64,000 nucleotides of DNA from JADJLQ01 sp031417835 (lineage in GTDB: Bacteria > Bacteroidota > Bacteroidia > Chitinophagales > Saprospiraceae). The position numbers were made by a program, and so were the translations under genes. The notes beneath the pieces were generated by a model that was not told the origin of the DNA, made no database searches, and was given only the letters and a program-made list of their open reading frames with translations. The stretch is from positions 1 to 64,000 of the forward strand of contig JANOWJ010000138.1 of assembly GCA_031417835.1 (NCBI GenBank), written 5' to 3'. Below are positions 18,455 through 28,091 of this stretch, one piece after another. The first letter of the stretch is position 1. Each line of letters starts with the position of its first letter.

Positions 18455-19661
18455 ATTCATACCGAATAGATTCTCTTAATTCTGCAGCCTTTCGGGATGG
18501 CAAGACAGAGGCAACGAACCCGATAGCTGCCACTGTGATTCCTACGACCATAAAATCAGTCCATCTCAGATTGATCGGATACCGATCTACTAAAAATCCT
18601 TCAGGAATAGGCACGATACCAAATCGGAGTTGAAGCATATACATCACCATAGCGAGGATAAATCCTGCGAGTATACCTACCCCCGTGATCCAAAGTCCAG
18701 TCTGCATAAATATCATTCTCACGGAATTATCCTTCATGCCCATTGTTTTGAGGACCATGATATCTTTCTTTTTTTCCAATACAATCATCCACAAGGCACC
18801 GACAATATTAAAAGCCACCAATACCAATACAAAACTCAGAATGGCATATGACACCCATTTTTCTATTTTCATGAGTTTATAAAATGCCGCATCTTGTTGA
18901 TTTCTATCCTGCACTTTAAATTCTTTTCCCACTATGGACTGTATGGAAGCAATAGTCCTGTCTTTAGCCTTGTAATCTTTTAGCTGAATTTCATAACCTG
19001 TGATCTGATTGATTTTATGGACCAAATCCTGGAGAAAATCGATATCAACAAAAACATATTTATTATCATATTCTTGTTGTACACTAAATACCCCTACCGG
19101 TATAAGCATTCTTTTTTTGAACGGTTGGAATGTGCTACCGTTTGGATCCGGCATATAAGCTGTCAATCGGGCAAAGTCATCATCTATGCTGATGGCTAGT
19201 TTATTTCTAATACCCAACCCAACTACAGCTTGATATCCTGCAGCCGACTGGAGCTGGAATCGACCTTCGTCCATTTTTTGACTTACCGCCCCTACAGCAT
19301 GATAATTAGAATCCACCCCTTTTAATGTGGCAAAGTCCTTTACACTTTTATATTCGAGCAGTGAAGTTTCTTCAAGATATGGGCTTACTGACTTAACATT
19401 TGGAATGGCTACCAGTTTTTGATAGATTTGATCGTCAGGTCTAAACGTTTTACCTTCATGGACGGTTATTTTAACATCGGCGTTAAAGGAATTGATCAAA
19501 CTGATGATCAAATCTTCAAAACCATTGAGGACCGACATGACTAAGATCAGTGCGGCAGTACCAATACTAATGCCAAATACAGAAACACCTGAAATTATAT
19601 TGATCGCATTAGTGGATTTTTTACCAAAAAGATAACGAATTGAAAATGACAAGGACCGCAT
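18453..19661 (-). CDS. LolC/LolE-like FtsX-family ABC permease
   Basis: A 402-residue protein with an N-terminal helix (about 22-45, NAINIISGVSVFGISIGTAA), a large periplasmic domain (about 50-265), and three C-terminal helices (about 275-300, 320-345, 370-395). SIRYLF at the N-terminus and LPSRKAAELR near the end are typical of the LolC/E and MacB-type permease family. It probably forms part of an exporter that moves lipoproteins or other amphiphiles from the inner membrane; no ATPase gene is adjacent, so the partner would be elsewhere. Confidence 0.85.
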   Translation of the reverse strand: MRSLSFSIRYLFGKKSTNAINIISGVSVFGISIGTAALILVMSVLNGFEDLIISLINSFNADVKITVHEGKTFRPDDQIYQKLVAIPNVKSVSPYLEETSLLEYKSVKDFATLKGVDSNYHAVGAVSQKMDEGRFQLQSAAGYQAVVGLGIRNKLAISIDDDFARLTAYMPDPNGSTFQPFKKRMLIPVGVFSVQQEYDNKYVFVDIDFLQDLVHKINQITGYEIQLKDYKAKDRTIASIQSIVGKEFKVQDRNQQDAAFYKLMKIEKWVSYAILSFVLVLVAFNIVGALWMIVLEKKKDIMVLKTMGMKDNSVRMIFMQTGLWITGVGILAGFILAMVMYMLQLRFGIVPIPEGFLVDRYPINLRWTDFMVVGITVAAIGFVASVLPSRKAAELRESIRYE

Positions 19662-19726
19662 GACACCACAAAGGTGGTCAGAAAATCGGATTACCGGCCG
19701 ACCATTTTAAAATGCTCAAGCCTGCC

Positions 19727-20632
19727 TCATTCATTAAATCCTGTATCTATGATACTTCTATATAAAGGTCTGGTCAGACAAGTGGGGCCCCCACCGCCTT
19801 TGAGGCTTATCTCAGTTCCCTCATATTCAAATACGCTACAACCAGCCTGTTCCAAAGCAGCCTTGGTCAGCGGATTGCCGGCTACGATCACACATTGCCT
19901 AGGAGCAATAGCCAGAACATTACAACCCATGCTATCAAATTCCTGGTGTGGTACCTCGATCAAATGAAACGATCTATTTAGCAGTTCTTCTCTAAAAGCT
20001 ACTGGCATCAGTGGTGAGTAAACCACTGCTACATCTCGATCGATCGGACTGAAGATCGACATTAAGTGAAACACATCTGAAGGGCCTCGATAGTGTGGCA
20101 AATCCACTTTCAAAACTTCAATATCAAACGGTGCCAATAGCATTTTCAATTGTTTTATTCCCTCAAGATTTGACCGGTAGGTATGGCCAACGGCCAGCGT
20201 GCGCTCATCTATCCATGCTACATCACCTCCTTCCAATGTGCCGGGAGGATCGATCTGACCTAATATAGGAATATTATGCGAAGCACAAAAGGCACGAATA
20301 GCTTCGGGCTCCATGATGCGCTGAGGCTTGCCCATTTGACACAGGATAAGTCCATGATCTGTACTGATAGCAGCATCTCTACAATAAATCGAATCCAATG
20401 AAACATCTTCACACGTTGGAAGATAAAAAGTCTGTGCAAGATGATGGGTGACTAGTTTTTCAAAGTCATGATACTCTTTTAAACCAGGGACCAGAGATGG
20501 CGATGAGGTAAAATTTAATTCTTGCCATTGATCATTTATTAAAGCTTCTGAGATAAAAGCGTCGGTTGCTTTTTTGAGTATGATCGATTCAATCTTGCCA
20601 TATTCACTATGCGCAGTAATACGTGATTTCAT
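19727..20632 (-). CDS. amidinotransferase-fold hydrolase, DDAH-like
   Basis: A 301-residue protein of the guanidino-modifying (pentein) fold. Visible: CRDAAIS near 115, TLEGGDV near 155 and DVFHLMS near 205 (catalytic His), and GGGGPTCLTRPL near the C-terminus with the nucleophile at about Cys285. This set fits dimethylarginine dimethylaminohydrolase-like or related amidinohydrolases that release citrulline or ornithine products from arginine derivatives. The adjacent AdiC-like permease on the same strand supports a substrate such as arginine, methylarginine or another guanidino compound. Exact substrate not determinable. Confidence 0.8.
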   Translation of the reverse strand: MKSRITAHSEYGKIESIILKKATDAFISEALINDQWQELNFTSSPSLVPGLKEYHDFEKLVTHHLAQTFYLPTCEDVSLDSIYCRDAAISTDHGLILCQMGKPQRIMEPEAIRAFCASHNIPILGQIDPPGTLEGGDVAWIDERTLAVGHTYRSNLEGIKQLKMLLAPFDIEVLKVDLPHYRGPSDVFHLMSIFSPIDRDVAVVYSPLMPVAFREELLNRSFHLIEVPHQEFDSMGCNVLAIAPRQCVIVAGNPLTKAALEQAGCSVFEYEGTEISLKGGGGPTCLTRPLYRSIIDTGFNE

Positions 20633-20769
20633 TCAGCTTTGACATTTAAAAAACCTAGTTTGCAAATCTAATTAGAAAAAACAGATCTACGATGTACTGG
20701 AGACAGTAGAATATATACACTCGACCATGAAACATAAAGGTATACACGAACGGACTTCAGATACTATCT

Positions 20770-22065
20770 TTATTTAGCTTGCATTTTCATAAAGGCAAAA
20801 AGGGGTAGCCCTATCAACAATAATATAAAACCCCAAAACACGATATCTGCTCCAGATCCTACAACAGCCCATACCGAAAAAATAAAAGCTACTGTCGCCA
20901 CGATACCATTGAGTCGTGAAAAAGTATGAGCTTTTTCTTTGTACGCCAGGATCACATAAGCTATGATAGAAAATAGATAAGGCATTAATACAGCAAGGGT
21001 GGATAACAATATAGCAAACTCATATGCTGAGGCCAGACTTTTATTGTAATTCATGATCATCAGGGCAGAAACAAACACGCTCGACATGATCAGACTAAAT
21101 ACTGGAGTCTTGTTTTTATTTTCTTTTGCAAAAATAGCAGGTAACATTTTATCCATTGCAGCTGCTGCTGGCACTTGACCTTGCATGAGAATCCAACCAT
21201 TGAGGGCTCCAAATGTAGAAATAACAGCACCCACACCAATCAGATATTTTGCCCAATTGCCCCATATGAATCCTGCTGCATCGGCCAATGGTGCTTTGGA
21301 GGCAATCAATGTCGCCGGTGACAAGATGCCCATGACAGCGACAGTAGAAAGGATGTAAATGATCGTACTGATCATCGTACCCATCATTGTAGCCTTTGGT
21401 ATGTTTTTTTCCGGATCTTCCATATTATTGGATGGTACCGTAGCGCACTCCAGTCCAAGGAACGCAAAAAAAGTAAGCGTCGTAGCTTTGATGATCGCAG
21501 CAAGGGATGAACCATCCGTCCGATTAAAAACATCAAAATTAGAGCCCTGAATATAAAACAGGCCACCTATTGCGATCATACTCAATGGAACAAGCTTAGC
21601 GATGGTAGTGATCAATTGCATAGAGCCAGCATTGCGAATGCCAGTAGTATTGAGCCAGGTTAAAAACCATATAAGCCCTAGGCCCGTCGCGACAGCAAAC
21701 ACAACATGAGTCCCGAGGATCGGAATAAACGTAGTGAGATAACTTACACAGGCTATAGCCAAAGCAGCATTGGTACACCACACGCTGATCCAATAACTCC
21801 AGGCTACCCAAAATCCAGCAAACTCTCCCATGCCAGCGCGAGTATAGGCATAAGGACCACCCTGTGCTGATGGCATGATCCTCGATAACCAACTGTAGAC
21901 CAAGGCCAGGCAGATAGCTCCGATGCCGGATAATAACCACCCTATCAAACTCAACGTGCCATATGCAGCCAGTGTAGCAGGCAACATGAAGATACCAGAT
22001 GCTACCATGTTGCCCACTACGAGCGATGTGCCGGTCCAAAGACCAATTTTTTTATTTTCTGCCAT
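20770..22065 (-). CDS. APC-superfamily amino acid permease, AdiC-like
   Basis: A 431-residue protein with twelve hydrophobic segments. The first helix contains GNMVASGIFMLPATLA, matching the substrate-binding GSG/ASG motif region of AdiC-type transporters, and the loop MPSAQGGPYAY matches the family's P(S/G)GG(S/P)YAY. It should carry a basic or small amino acid, possibly by exchange. Upstream of the DDAH-like hydrolase by 137 bases, same strand, so the two may form an uptake-and-breakdown pair. Confidence 0.88.
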   Translation of the reverse strand: MAENKKIGLWTGTSLVVGNMVASGIFMLPATLAAYGTLSLIGWLLSGIGAICLALVYSWLSRIMPSAQGGPYAYTRAGMGEFAGFWVAWSYWISVWCTNAALAIACVSYLTTFIPILGTHVVFAVATGLGLIWFLTWLNTTGIRNAGSMQLITTIAKLVPLSMIAIGGLFYIQGSNFDVFNRTDGSSLAAIIKATTLTFFAFLGLECATVPSNNMEDPEKNIPKATMMGTMISTIIYILSTVAVMGILSPATLIASKAPLADAAGFIWGNWAKYLIGVGAVISTFGALNGWILMQGQVPAAAAMDKMLPAIFAKENKNKTPVFSLIMSSVFVSALMIMNYNKSLASAYEFAILLSTLAVLMPYLFSIIAYVILAYKEKAHTFSRLNGIVATVAFIFSVWAVVGSGADIVFWGFILLLIGLPLFAFMKMQAK

Positions 22066-22247
22066 GCCAGTGTCGAAAGTATATAATCTTTTTTGAAGTC
22101 AGGCTACTCACATTATTAGTATAGAACCTACAACAAACAAAGTTCCATTTTTTTTAATCTTAAGATTAGGGATTGCCCTTATAGAGTAAGCCTATAGAAT
22201 GGATACCTACCAAAATCAAAATAGATCGAGGTCGATCCAATGCATAA

Positions 22248-23255
22248 TCACTGATCCTGATATTTTTTTAGGTATAGACTCTTGCGCAGGTTAGCATTTT
22301 CACGGACATCGAAATAGAAAAAGTTAAAATCAGCGATATGGAAATTATTGCTTCTGTACAAGAAGCTACCTGGAAACTTAGGCTTATGCACCCATAACAC
22401 GTTTTTGTGAATTTGAGCATCAACGCAATTTTGTAAAAGTCCGCCTTCAAATTTTTTAAGCAAAGCCCCTTTATTTAAAGTTTTGCCGACATATACCGTA
22501 TCACTCTTCCATGAAATCGGATTGGTGACGATCATAGGAGGTTCGAGATTGACATATTTGGGTACATGACCATATTTAAAGGTCCTCCAACTATTGACAC
22601 ACTGCAGATCTTCCGGTGAGCTGCAAGGCACTATCTTTTCAAAGTAACCACGAGGGATAGGTATACCGGCCAAATAGGCTACGACTAGCCTATCTTGCAA
22701 AACGGTACCATCAAAAAACTCTTTGGTGAGGCGCATACCATGAGTAGTGCCCTGACTATGAGCTGCGATGATAATAGGTCTGCCAAGATTATAATGTTCG
22801 AGATAATACTGAAAAGCTTCCTTGACATCCTGATATGCAAGCTCAAAGGCTTTACTGGATTGAACCTTATCCTGTGAAAAATAGGCATAATAGTGGGCCT
22901 GTCTGTATCGAGGTGCATAGACCCGGCCAACCTGATTAAATAGACTTGCCTGATATTTAATCGATGAAGCGTCGGTAATACGATTTACTTTTTTATTGTC
23001 GATCGCTGCATTCCAAAGTGGACGATCCTTTTTGGCCAAAAAAGAAGTTGGGTATAAAAAAAAGATATCAACCTGGGCATTTTCTATTGGAATAAGCCCA
23101 TGAGGGTCCTGGTCCGATGGATCGATCTTGTCGGGCAGAGCCGCCCAGTGCTCCGGCTTACTATAATCTATCTTTTGATGTGGATTTAAAGTTTGTCGGG
23201 TGACTCCACAGGCTGTCAATAGGAACCAAATGACAAAAGCCAAAGGTGTTTTCAT
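22248..23255 (-). CDS. DUF3089 alpha/beta-hydrolase-like lipoprotein
   Basis: A 335-residue protein with a lipoprotein signal (FLLTAC, Cys16). The body has DVFFLYPTSF-like sequence near 65, VGRVYAPRYRQ near 108, and AAHSQGT near 165, which holds the nucleophile-elbow serine of an alpha/beta hydrolase. These are hallmarks of DUF3089. It is probably an envelope-located esterase or lipase of unknown substrate. It stands alone, convergent with nothing close, and is divergent from the gene at 23461. Confidence 0.85.
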   Translation of the reverse strand: MKTPLAFVIWFLLTACGVTRQTLNPHQKIDYSKPEHWAALPDKIDPSDQDPHGLIPIENAQVDIFFLYPTSFLAKKDRPLWNAAIDNKKVNRITDASSIKYQASLFNQVGRVYAPRYRQAHYYAYFSQDKVQSSKAFELAYQDVKEAFQYYLEHYNLGRPIIIAAHSQGTTHGMRLTKEFFDGTVLQDRLVVAYLAGIPIPRGYFEKIVPCSSPEDLQCVNSWRTFKYGHVPKYVNLEPPMIVTNPISWKSDTVYVGKTLNKGALLKKFEGGLLQNCVDAQIHKNVLWVHKPKFPGSFLYRSNNFHIADFNFFYFDVRENANLRKSLYLKKYQDQ

Positions 23256-23460
23256 ACTGCAAAAATAGGGATCTGATCATTACCACGTTGATATAAAATG
23301 TCATGCAAGACCCATTGAAGTCAAGCCCAAATTATTATTAACAGAATTCGATGCTTTCGGATATCCGAACAGGACGACCCAGCCTAACCACAACCTTCTT
23401 TTTGCTATACCATACTAATCTAGGTACCTTTATACCTGAATCAAATTTTTCAAAGCTTAC

Positions 23461-24120
23461 ATGAATCTAAAAGTGATCATCACAGGAGCTACCGGCATGG
23501 TAGGTGAAGGAGTGCTTCATGAGTGTTTGTTACATCCAGGTATAACAAATATTCTTGTCATTCATCGAAAGCCGTGTGGAGTGTCACATCCCAAATTGAT
23601 CGAGATTATTCACTCAGATTTTATGGATATATCCAGCCTTGAGTCAAAACTTTCGGGGTATGATGCATGTTTTTTCTGTCTGGGTATCTCTTCTGTAGGC
23701 CTTAATGAAACAGATTATACTAAGATGACCTACCACCTCACGATGCATATAGCTCAAGTGCTGGTAAAAGCGAATCCTACCATGACTTTTTGTTATGTTT
23801 CTGGGTCGGGGACCGATAGCACAGAAAAAGGCAACCTCATGTGGGCAAGGGTCAAAGGCAAAACAGAAAATGATTTAATCAAATTGCCTTTCAAAGCAGT
23901 TTATAATTTCAGACCTGCTGTAATTAGTCCAACCAAAGGATTAAAAAACACGCTAGTGTATTATAAATACCTCGGTTGGCTATTGCCTGTGATAAAATTC
24001 CTCGCTCCCAATTATATCACTTCTTTAAAAGAATTGGGTACGGCTATGATCAAAGCAGCTGATGAGGGGTATGCCAAAAAAGTGTTGGAGGTAAAGGATA
24101 TTAGATTATTAGCAGGTTGA
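23461..24120 (+). CDS. NAD(P)-binding atypical SDR / HTATIP2-like protein
   Basis: A 219-residue Rossmann protein: GATGMVGEGV (residues 8-17) binds the dinucleotide, CFFCLGISSVG and FCYVSGSGTDS follow, and WARVKGKTEN carries the YxxxK-equivalent region with the Tyr replaced. This pattern is typical of atypical SDRs related to TIP30/HTATIP2, which bind NAD(P) but often lack clear catalysis. Role unknown. Confidence 0.8.
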   Translation: MNLKVIITGATGMVGEGVLHECLLHPGITNILVIHRKPCGVSHPKLIEIIHSDFMDISSLESKLSGYDACFFCLGISSVGLNETDYTKMTYHLTMHIAQVLVKANPTMTFCYVSGSGTDSTEKGNLMWARVKGKTENDLIKLPFKAVYNFRPAVISPTKGLKNTLVYYKYLGWLLPVIKFLAPNYITSLKELGTAMIKAADEGYAKKVLEVKDIRLLAG

Positions 24121-24160
24121 TGAGTAAGGATCAACAATTTTGCAATATTCTTTTAAAAAA

Positions 24161-25201
24161 CTATTTACAAGCAGGATTGATTTCTAACTGATATTTTTTG
24201 ACCACATCTATCGCTTCAGCTGTTGCAGCACCTTCAAATCCAAGTATTAAATTGTTAGTCAACTTCCTGGCACAAAAATCAGTGAGCGTTCTTGAAATCG
24301 GCATATAAGTCCAATGCCATTTTTCCTCTTTGTAGCCAGAGGGCCTATTTTCCGTGTAAGGTTGACAAAATCCATAACTAAAGGCATGCGTTGACAACCA
24401 ATGATATATATTTTTTCCTTCGCCTTTAGAAAAGTAAGCATTATCGAGTGCATTTAAATCGATATCAGTGCCCCAATGATGCCGAGAGGTCCCAGGCATG
24501 GAGGAGTATTCCATAATCTTTTGGGCTCTGGCCACAAGACCTTGATGGGATACCTTGATGTTCTGACTTTTAGCTACCGCGGCTAGATCCCTCCATTTCC
24601 TGTCCCAAATCATTTTTTGTGCCTTAAAATTTCGCGTAGCGGACACAATCTTAAGGTTTACATTTTCTTTTTTAGCTGCAAAGGCCATTTTTTGAAAAGC
24701 TTCGTAAGCTTCTTTGCGGAGATACATCCCTTCTCTAGTCGCTAGGTCCAGTGGTATTTTAATAAAAGATACATGTGTGGAAGGCTCAAATTTGCCCATT
24801 ACATATTGAGTGCTGTCCAAAAGATCAGGTTTGACCGTATCCTCCAAGGGCGGGATCATGTCAGTATTGGGCAGTTGGTCACGAGATACGTTCTGGTTTT
24901 CTATACGTTCAGCATTGGTTACTTTGAGGTCTGATCTACAGAATATATTGGCCAGAAAAAGCAACAAAAGTCCCGCGCCGTAAGCGATTTTTTTTCTTAC
25001 AACCAGTTTGGGTATGAATTGGGAAGTTGCTTGATGTTCAGCGAATGAAGTCGAGGGTTTGGGAGAGGACATCATTTTGGCGACTGAGGTCGCCGGTACG
25101 GGAAGGGCTATTAAATCAGCAACTGAAGACGCCGCTAAAGTAGAGGCTATTTTATCAGCGACTGAAGTCGCCGCTACTGGTGTCGTCGCGACAAAAGACA
25201 T
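24161..25201 (-). CDS. M15-family D-alanyl-D-alanine carboxypeptidase (VanY-like) with repeat N-terminus
   Basis: A 346-residue protein. Residues 1-60 are a low-complexity stretch built from three to four copies of a 13-residue unit (ATSVADxIA type); a membrane helix follows at about 73-90; the C-terminal zinc peptidase domain (about 160-345) has SRHHWGTDIDLN and EKWHWTY, giving the His/Asp/His metal ligands. It trims terminal D-Ala from peptidoglycan precursors or stems. The ATG overlaps the hemD stop (TAATG), so the repeat N-terminus is very likely translated. A start after the repeats, at the Met pair near residue 43, is the alternative. Confidence 0.85.
   Translation of the reverse strand: MSFVATTPVAATSVADKIASTLAASSVADLIALPVPATSVAKMMSSPKPSTSFAEHQATSQFIPKLVVRKKIAYGAGLLLLFLANIFCRSDLKVTNAERIENQNVSRDQLPNTDMIPPLEDTVKPDLLDSTQYVMGKFEPSTHVSFIKIPLDLATREGMYLRKEAYEAFQKMAFAAKKENVNLKIVSATRNFKAQKMIWDRKWRDLAAVAKSQNIKVSHQGLVARAQKIMEYSSMPGTSRHHWGTDIDLNALDNAYFSKGEGKNIYHWLSTHAFSYGFCQPYTENRPSGYKEEKWHWTYMPISRTLTDFCARKLTNNLILGFEGAATAEAIDVVKKYQLEINPACK
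25040..25171. repeat. 39-bp in-frame degenerate tandem repeat
   Basis: Three 39-bp units and a partial fourth, each starting with a version of GCGACTTCAGTCGCTGAT on the minus strand, lie just after the start codon of the M15 peptidase gene. Each unit contains the imperfect palindrome GCGACTTCAGTCGC. Period is a multiple of three, so copy number changes would keep the frame. Confidence 0.75.
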
Positions 25202-25974
25202 TATTTATTGGATATAGTAAGATACTTTTCCAGAGCCATACTCATCGAAGGTACATCTGGTGCCGGAGCTTTAATATCCAGCTGCAATCCTAAATCTTCT
25301 ACAGCCTTTGAAGTGTGAAGACCGAAAGCGGCTATCCGGGTTTCGTCTTGTTTAAAGTCGGGAAAATTATCATAGAGCGACTTGAGGCAAAGGGGGCTAA
25401 AAAACACCAGTACATCGTATTTAATGTCTTTCAGATGAGAGAGATCGCAGCTCACTGTACGATACATGATGGCTTCTGTGACTTTTAATCCTTTGGATAC
25501 CAAATGATCATGGATTTCTTTAGCTCCCTGATCAGAAGAAGGCAATAAAAATTTTTCGATTTTATGTTTGTTAAAATAGGTATTCAGATCATCGATGCTT
25601 TTGGTCCCCACGAATACTTTTCTTTTTCTGTAGAGGATAAATTTCTGTAAATAGTTAGCAATAGCTTCTGTCAGACAAAAATACTTCATATCCGGATTGA
25701 CCTTTATCCGCATCTCTTCACATATTCTAAAATAATGCTCTATGGCTGTTTTACTGGTCAAGATGACAGCAGTAAACTCATCAGGCCGAATCCGATTTTT
25801 TCTAAATTCTTTTTCGGTAACAGGATCTATCTGATTGAATGGGATAAAATCAATCTTAAGAGCATACTTCTTTTCGATAGTACTATAAGGAGAATGCTCC
25901 GGACGAGGTTGTGACACCAGTATAGATTTAATTTTCTTATACTTTTCAGTAGAGGTCTTACCTGTTGTACCCAT
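25201..25974 (-). CDS. hemD: uroporphyrinogen-III synthase
   Basis: A 257-residue two-lobe protein with SILVSQPRPE at the N-terminus, DEFTAVILTSKTAIEHYF near 75-92, a CLTEAIANYL segment, and the second-lobe pattern VLVFFSPLCLKSLY followed by AAFGLHTSKAVEDLGL. It closes hydroxymethylbilane to uroporphyrinogen III in haem synthesis. Sequence identity across this family is low, but the neighbour DUF4271 upstream is a typical Bacteroidota context for hemD. Overlaps the M15 gene by the TAATG junction. Confidence 0.88.
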   Translation of the reverse strand: MGTTGKTSTEKYKKIKSILVSQPRPEHSPYSTIEKKYALKIDFIPFNQIDPVTEKEFRKNRIRPDEFTAVILTSKTAIEHYFRICEEMRIKVNPDMKYFCLTEAIANYLQKFILYRKRKVFVGTKSIDDLNTYFNKHKIEKFLLPSSDQGAKEIHDHLVSKGLKVTEAIMYRTVSCDLSHLKDIKYDVLVFFSPLCLKSLYDNFPDFKQDETRIAAFGLHTSKAVEDLGLQLDIKAPAPDVPSMSMALEKYLTISNK

Positions 25975-26040
25975 TCCGCTTGATGTTCGTTTTTTAACCT
26001 GGACTTACGTTTTCGATGAATTCATGTTAAAATGTCCCTG

Positions 26041-27234
26041 TCATCGCAACAAGATCCCACTCAACAAAACCCAAGGAGCTATTTCAACGGTGCAAAGGTA
26101 AATAATAAAATGAAATTTACCGGATAGGATCATAGGCATAATGTTCAACAATCCTCGGACCTGTCTCATCACATAAAGTGCTACAATAATCGCCAAACCA
26201 CTAAATATCAACATTTTGCCGGTCTCTATCTCAACAAAGGATAATAAAATATTAACCAACATCAAAGCCAAGCCTAATGCAAGATTATGAATACCAATCG
26301 TATAGCTAAAAAATCCGGCTTCCTTTGATAATGGGAAGACCATGCCAAGTATCCACAGAATCAAATGACGGATAAGATATACAGCAAATACGATCAGAAT
26401 GGCACTAAATAAGGAGAGAGGGTTCAAGCCAAAAATTTTAAAACACAAATAAAGAAATATCCCTGCATTCATTATAAAAATAAAATAAAGGATACCAAAT
26501 ATCATCAAATGATTCCCCTTAAATGCGTCCTTAAATAGAATGCGCAATTGATTTTGATTATAGGTACTCTTGATCAGTGCCAACGGATAGGATCGATTAA
26601 AATTGATGGCGATCGCAGCCAACAAAAACAAAAAAACATAGATGATAAACCAGATATTTTTACTTATAGCGCCAGGATTCAAACTAGAGGCTTGTTTGAG
26701 CTCATTTATTTTTTCGTCGAAGCGAGATTTGTCGTTTTCTTGCTGCGTTGGTGATATCACTTTTCCTAGATTTTGATCTGGACCAGGTACAACGATATTG
26801 AAAGGATTGTTGATTTTAGTAGCTGCCGACGATGAGGTCTGCGGTGAATCTATTTTTGGTGAAGGTGAGGCTAGTTGTGATGTAGGGTTTGATAGTGGAT
26901 CAGTAGTTGTAGCAGGACTTTTAATCACACTTGAAGGGGTGTTTGTCAAAATGTGCGTGCCTGCCTTGATATCAAAAGGATTCTTTGATTTATCTGATGA
27001 TTTGACTTGATTGGGATTAATAATGGTTGTGGTAGGCGGGACGACTGCAGAAGTCGCAGGTTTAACCTCTTTCTGTTGAGTAGGCGGCACTTGATCTGTC
27101 TTAGGTGCAGGACGACTCTCTTTAGGTGGCACATTCTGGTTGGCAGGAGACTTGATATCAAATGGATTCTGACTTGACACCAGGCTGACCCAGATCATTA
27201 AGCTAAAGATCTTGCTTATTGTGTACCACCTCAT
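26041..27234 (-). CDS. DUF4271 membrane protein with repeated NPFDI linker
   Basis: A 397-residue protein. After a signal peptide (1-21) residues 22-180 are Pro/Ser/Thr/Lys-rich and hold three copies of a short motif: NPFDIK at 23-28, NPFDIK at 85-90 and NPFNIV at 143-148. The C-terminal half (about 190-397) has six to seven hydrophobic helices and the DUF4271 pattern (SKEAGFFSYTIGIHNLALGL). DUF4271 genes usually sit beside hemD; their function is unknown. The start ATG overlaps the stop of the DJ-1-like gene. Confidence 0.85.
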   Translation of the reverse strand: MRWYTISKIFSLMIWVSLVSSQNPFDIKSPANQNVPPKESRPAPKTDQVPPTQQKEVKPATSAVVPPTTTIINPNQVKSSDKSKNPFDIKAGTHILTNTPSSVIKSPATTTDPLSNPTSQLASPSPKIDSPQTSSSAATKINNPFNIVVPGPDQNLGKVISPTQQENDKSRFDEKINELKQASSLNPGAISKNIWFIIYVFLFLLAAIAINFNRSYPLALIKSTYNQNQLRILFKDAFKGNHLMIFGILYFIFIMNAGIFLYLCFKIFGLNPLSLFSAILIVFAVYLIRHLILWILGMVFPLSKEAGFFSYTIGIHNLALGLALMLVNILLSFVEIETGKMLIFSGLAIIVALYVMRQVRGLLNIMPMILSGKFHFIIYLCTVEIAPWVLLSGILLR

Positions 27235-28007
27235 AAAGTCTCAAATCCGTTTCCTTGATGAACAACCACTTTTTTTACCTGCTCTAAGTCCCAGTCTATA
27301 ACCAAGCCTCGAGCTATTTTGTCTGCAACGGCTTTGCCGTATAATAACTGTACCAAATATAGTGCCGCTTCAAAGGATTTTGCACCACCCACAGATGTGA
27401 TGACATTTTTATCATGGACAAAAATTACATTTTCAAAGACGCGGAGCGCAGGAAACATTTCTTTAAACGAATTGATATCTGCAGGAAATGTGGTGCAAGA
27501 GATTCCATAAAGCAGTCCAGCCTTGGCTAGCACAAATGCTCCATCACAATGCGAAGTCACAAACATAGCCCGTTCGCCCACATTTTTCACCCATTGGATC
27601 ATGATCGAATCCTTGAGGTCTTCACCCATATGATGCTCTGCACTAGGTATGACCAGGATGTCGATATGCGGTAGAGGGTCTTTGGTATAATCAAAATCCG
27701 GCTTGACATACAAACCTTCGAAAGTACGGATGAGGTCATGCGTGTTGGCTACGGTAAAAACATTCATAGCCTTGATGTTTTCACGATACTGAGTGTGCTG
27801 GAATATGTCATATGGAGCCGTAAGCTCAGTATTAAACACACCATTCATGACTAAAAAAGCCACATTATATCTTGCAGGCAAGATTTTATTCGTCTCTTTT
27901 ATGGATACCTTTAGACCTCCCTGGCCAGCACGGGGATCATTGATATTACAAGAATTTAAGGCAACGGCAATGCTAAAAAATAGCAATCGAAAGATGTTTT
28001 GGTTCAT
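27231..28007 (-). CDS. DJ-1/PfpI (GATase1-like) lipoprotein
   Basis: Starting at the ATG at 28007 gives 258 residues with a lipoprotein signal (ALNSC). The domain has YNVAFLVMNGVFNTELTAPY near the start, SHCDGAFVLAKAGLL with the nucleophile-elbow cysteine, and TSVGGAKSFEAALYLV near the end, as in the amidase-like half of AraC/GlxA regulators, but no DNA-binding domain follows. A longer frame to 28139 exists but would lack a signal peptide. First gene of a four-gene operon running to the M15 peptidase; divergent from smpB by 84 bases. Function unknown. Confidence 0.85.
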   Translation of the reverse strand: MNQNIFRLLFFSIAVALNSCNINDPRAGQGGLKVSIKETNKILPARYNVAFLVMNGVFNTELTAPYDIFQHTQYRENIKAMNVFTVANTHDLIRTFEGLYVKPDFDYTKDPLPHIDILVIPSAEHHMGEDLKDSIMIQWVKNVGERAMFVTSHCDGAFVLAKAGLLYGISCTTFPADINSFKEMFPALRVFENVIFVHDKNVITSVGGAKSFEAALYLVQLLYGKAVADKIARGLVIDWDLEQVKKVVVHQGNGFETL

Positions 28008-28091
28008 GCAGATGGTATCAAAAGGAAACGTATTTGTGTGCAAGATTGTTATTTTTTTACTTTCGTTGCAATATTTTATCCAAAACAAAGC

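Noticed and set aside
27999..28091. N-terminal extension of SmpB
   Set aside because: SmpB homology begins at the ATG at 28092; the extension overlaps the start of the divergent lipoprotein gene.
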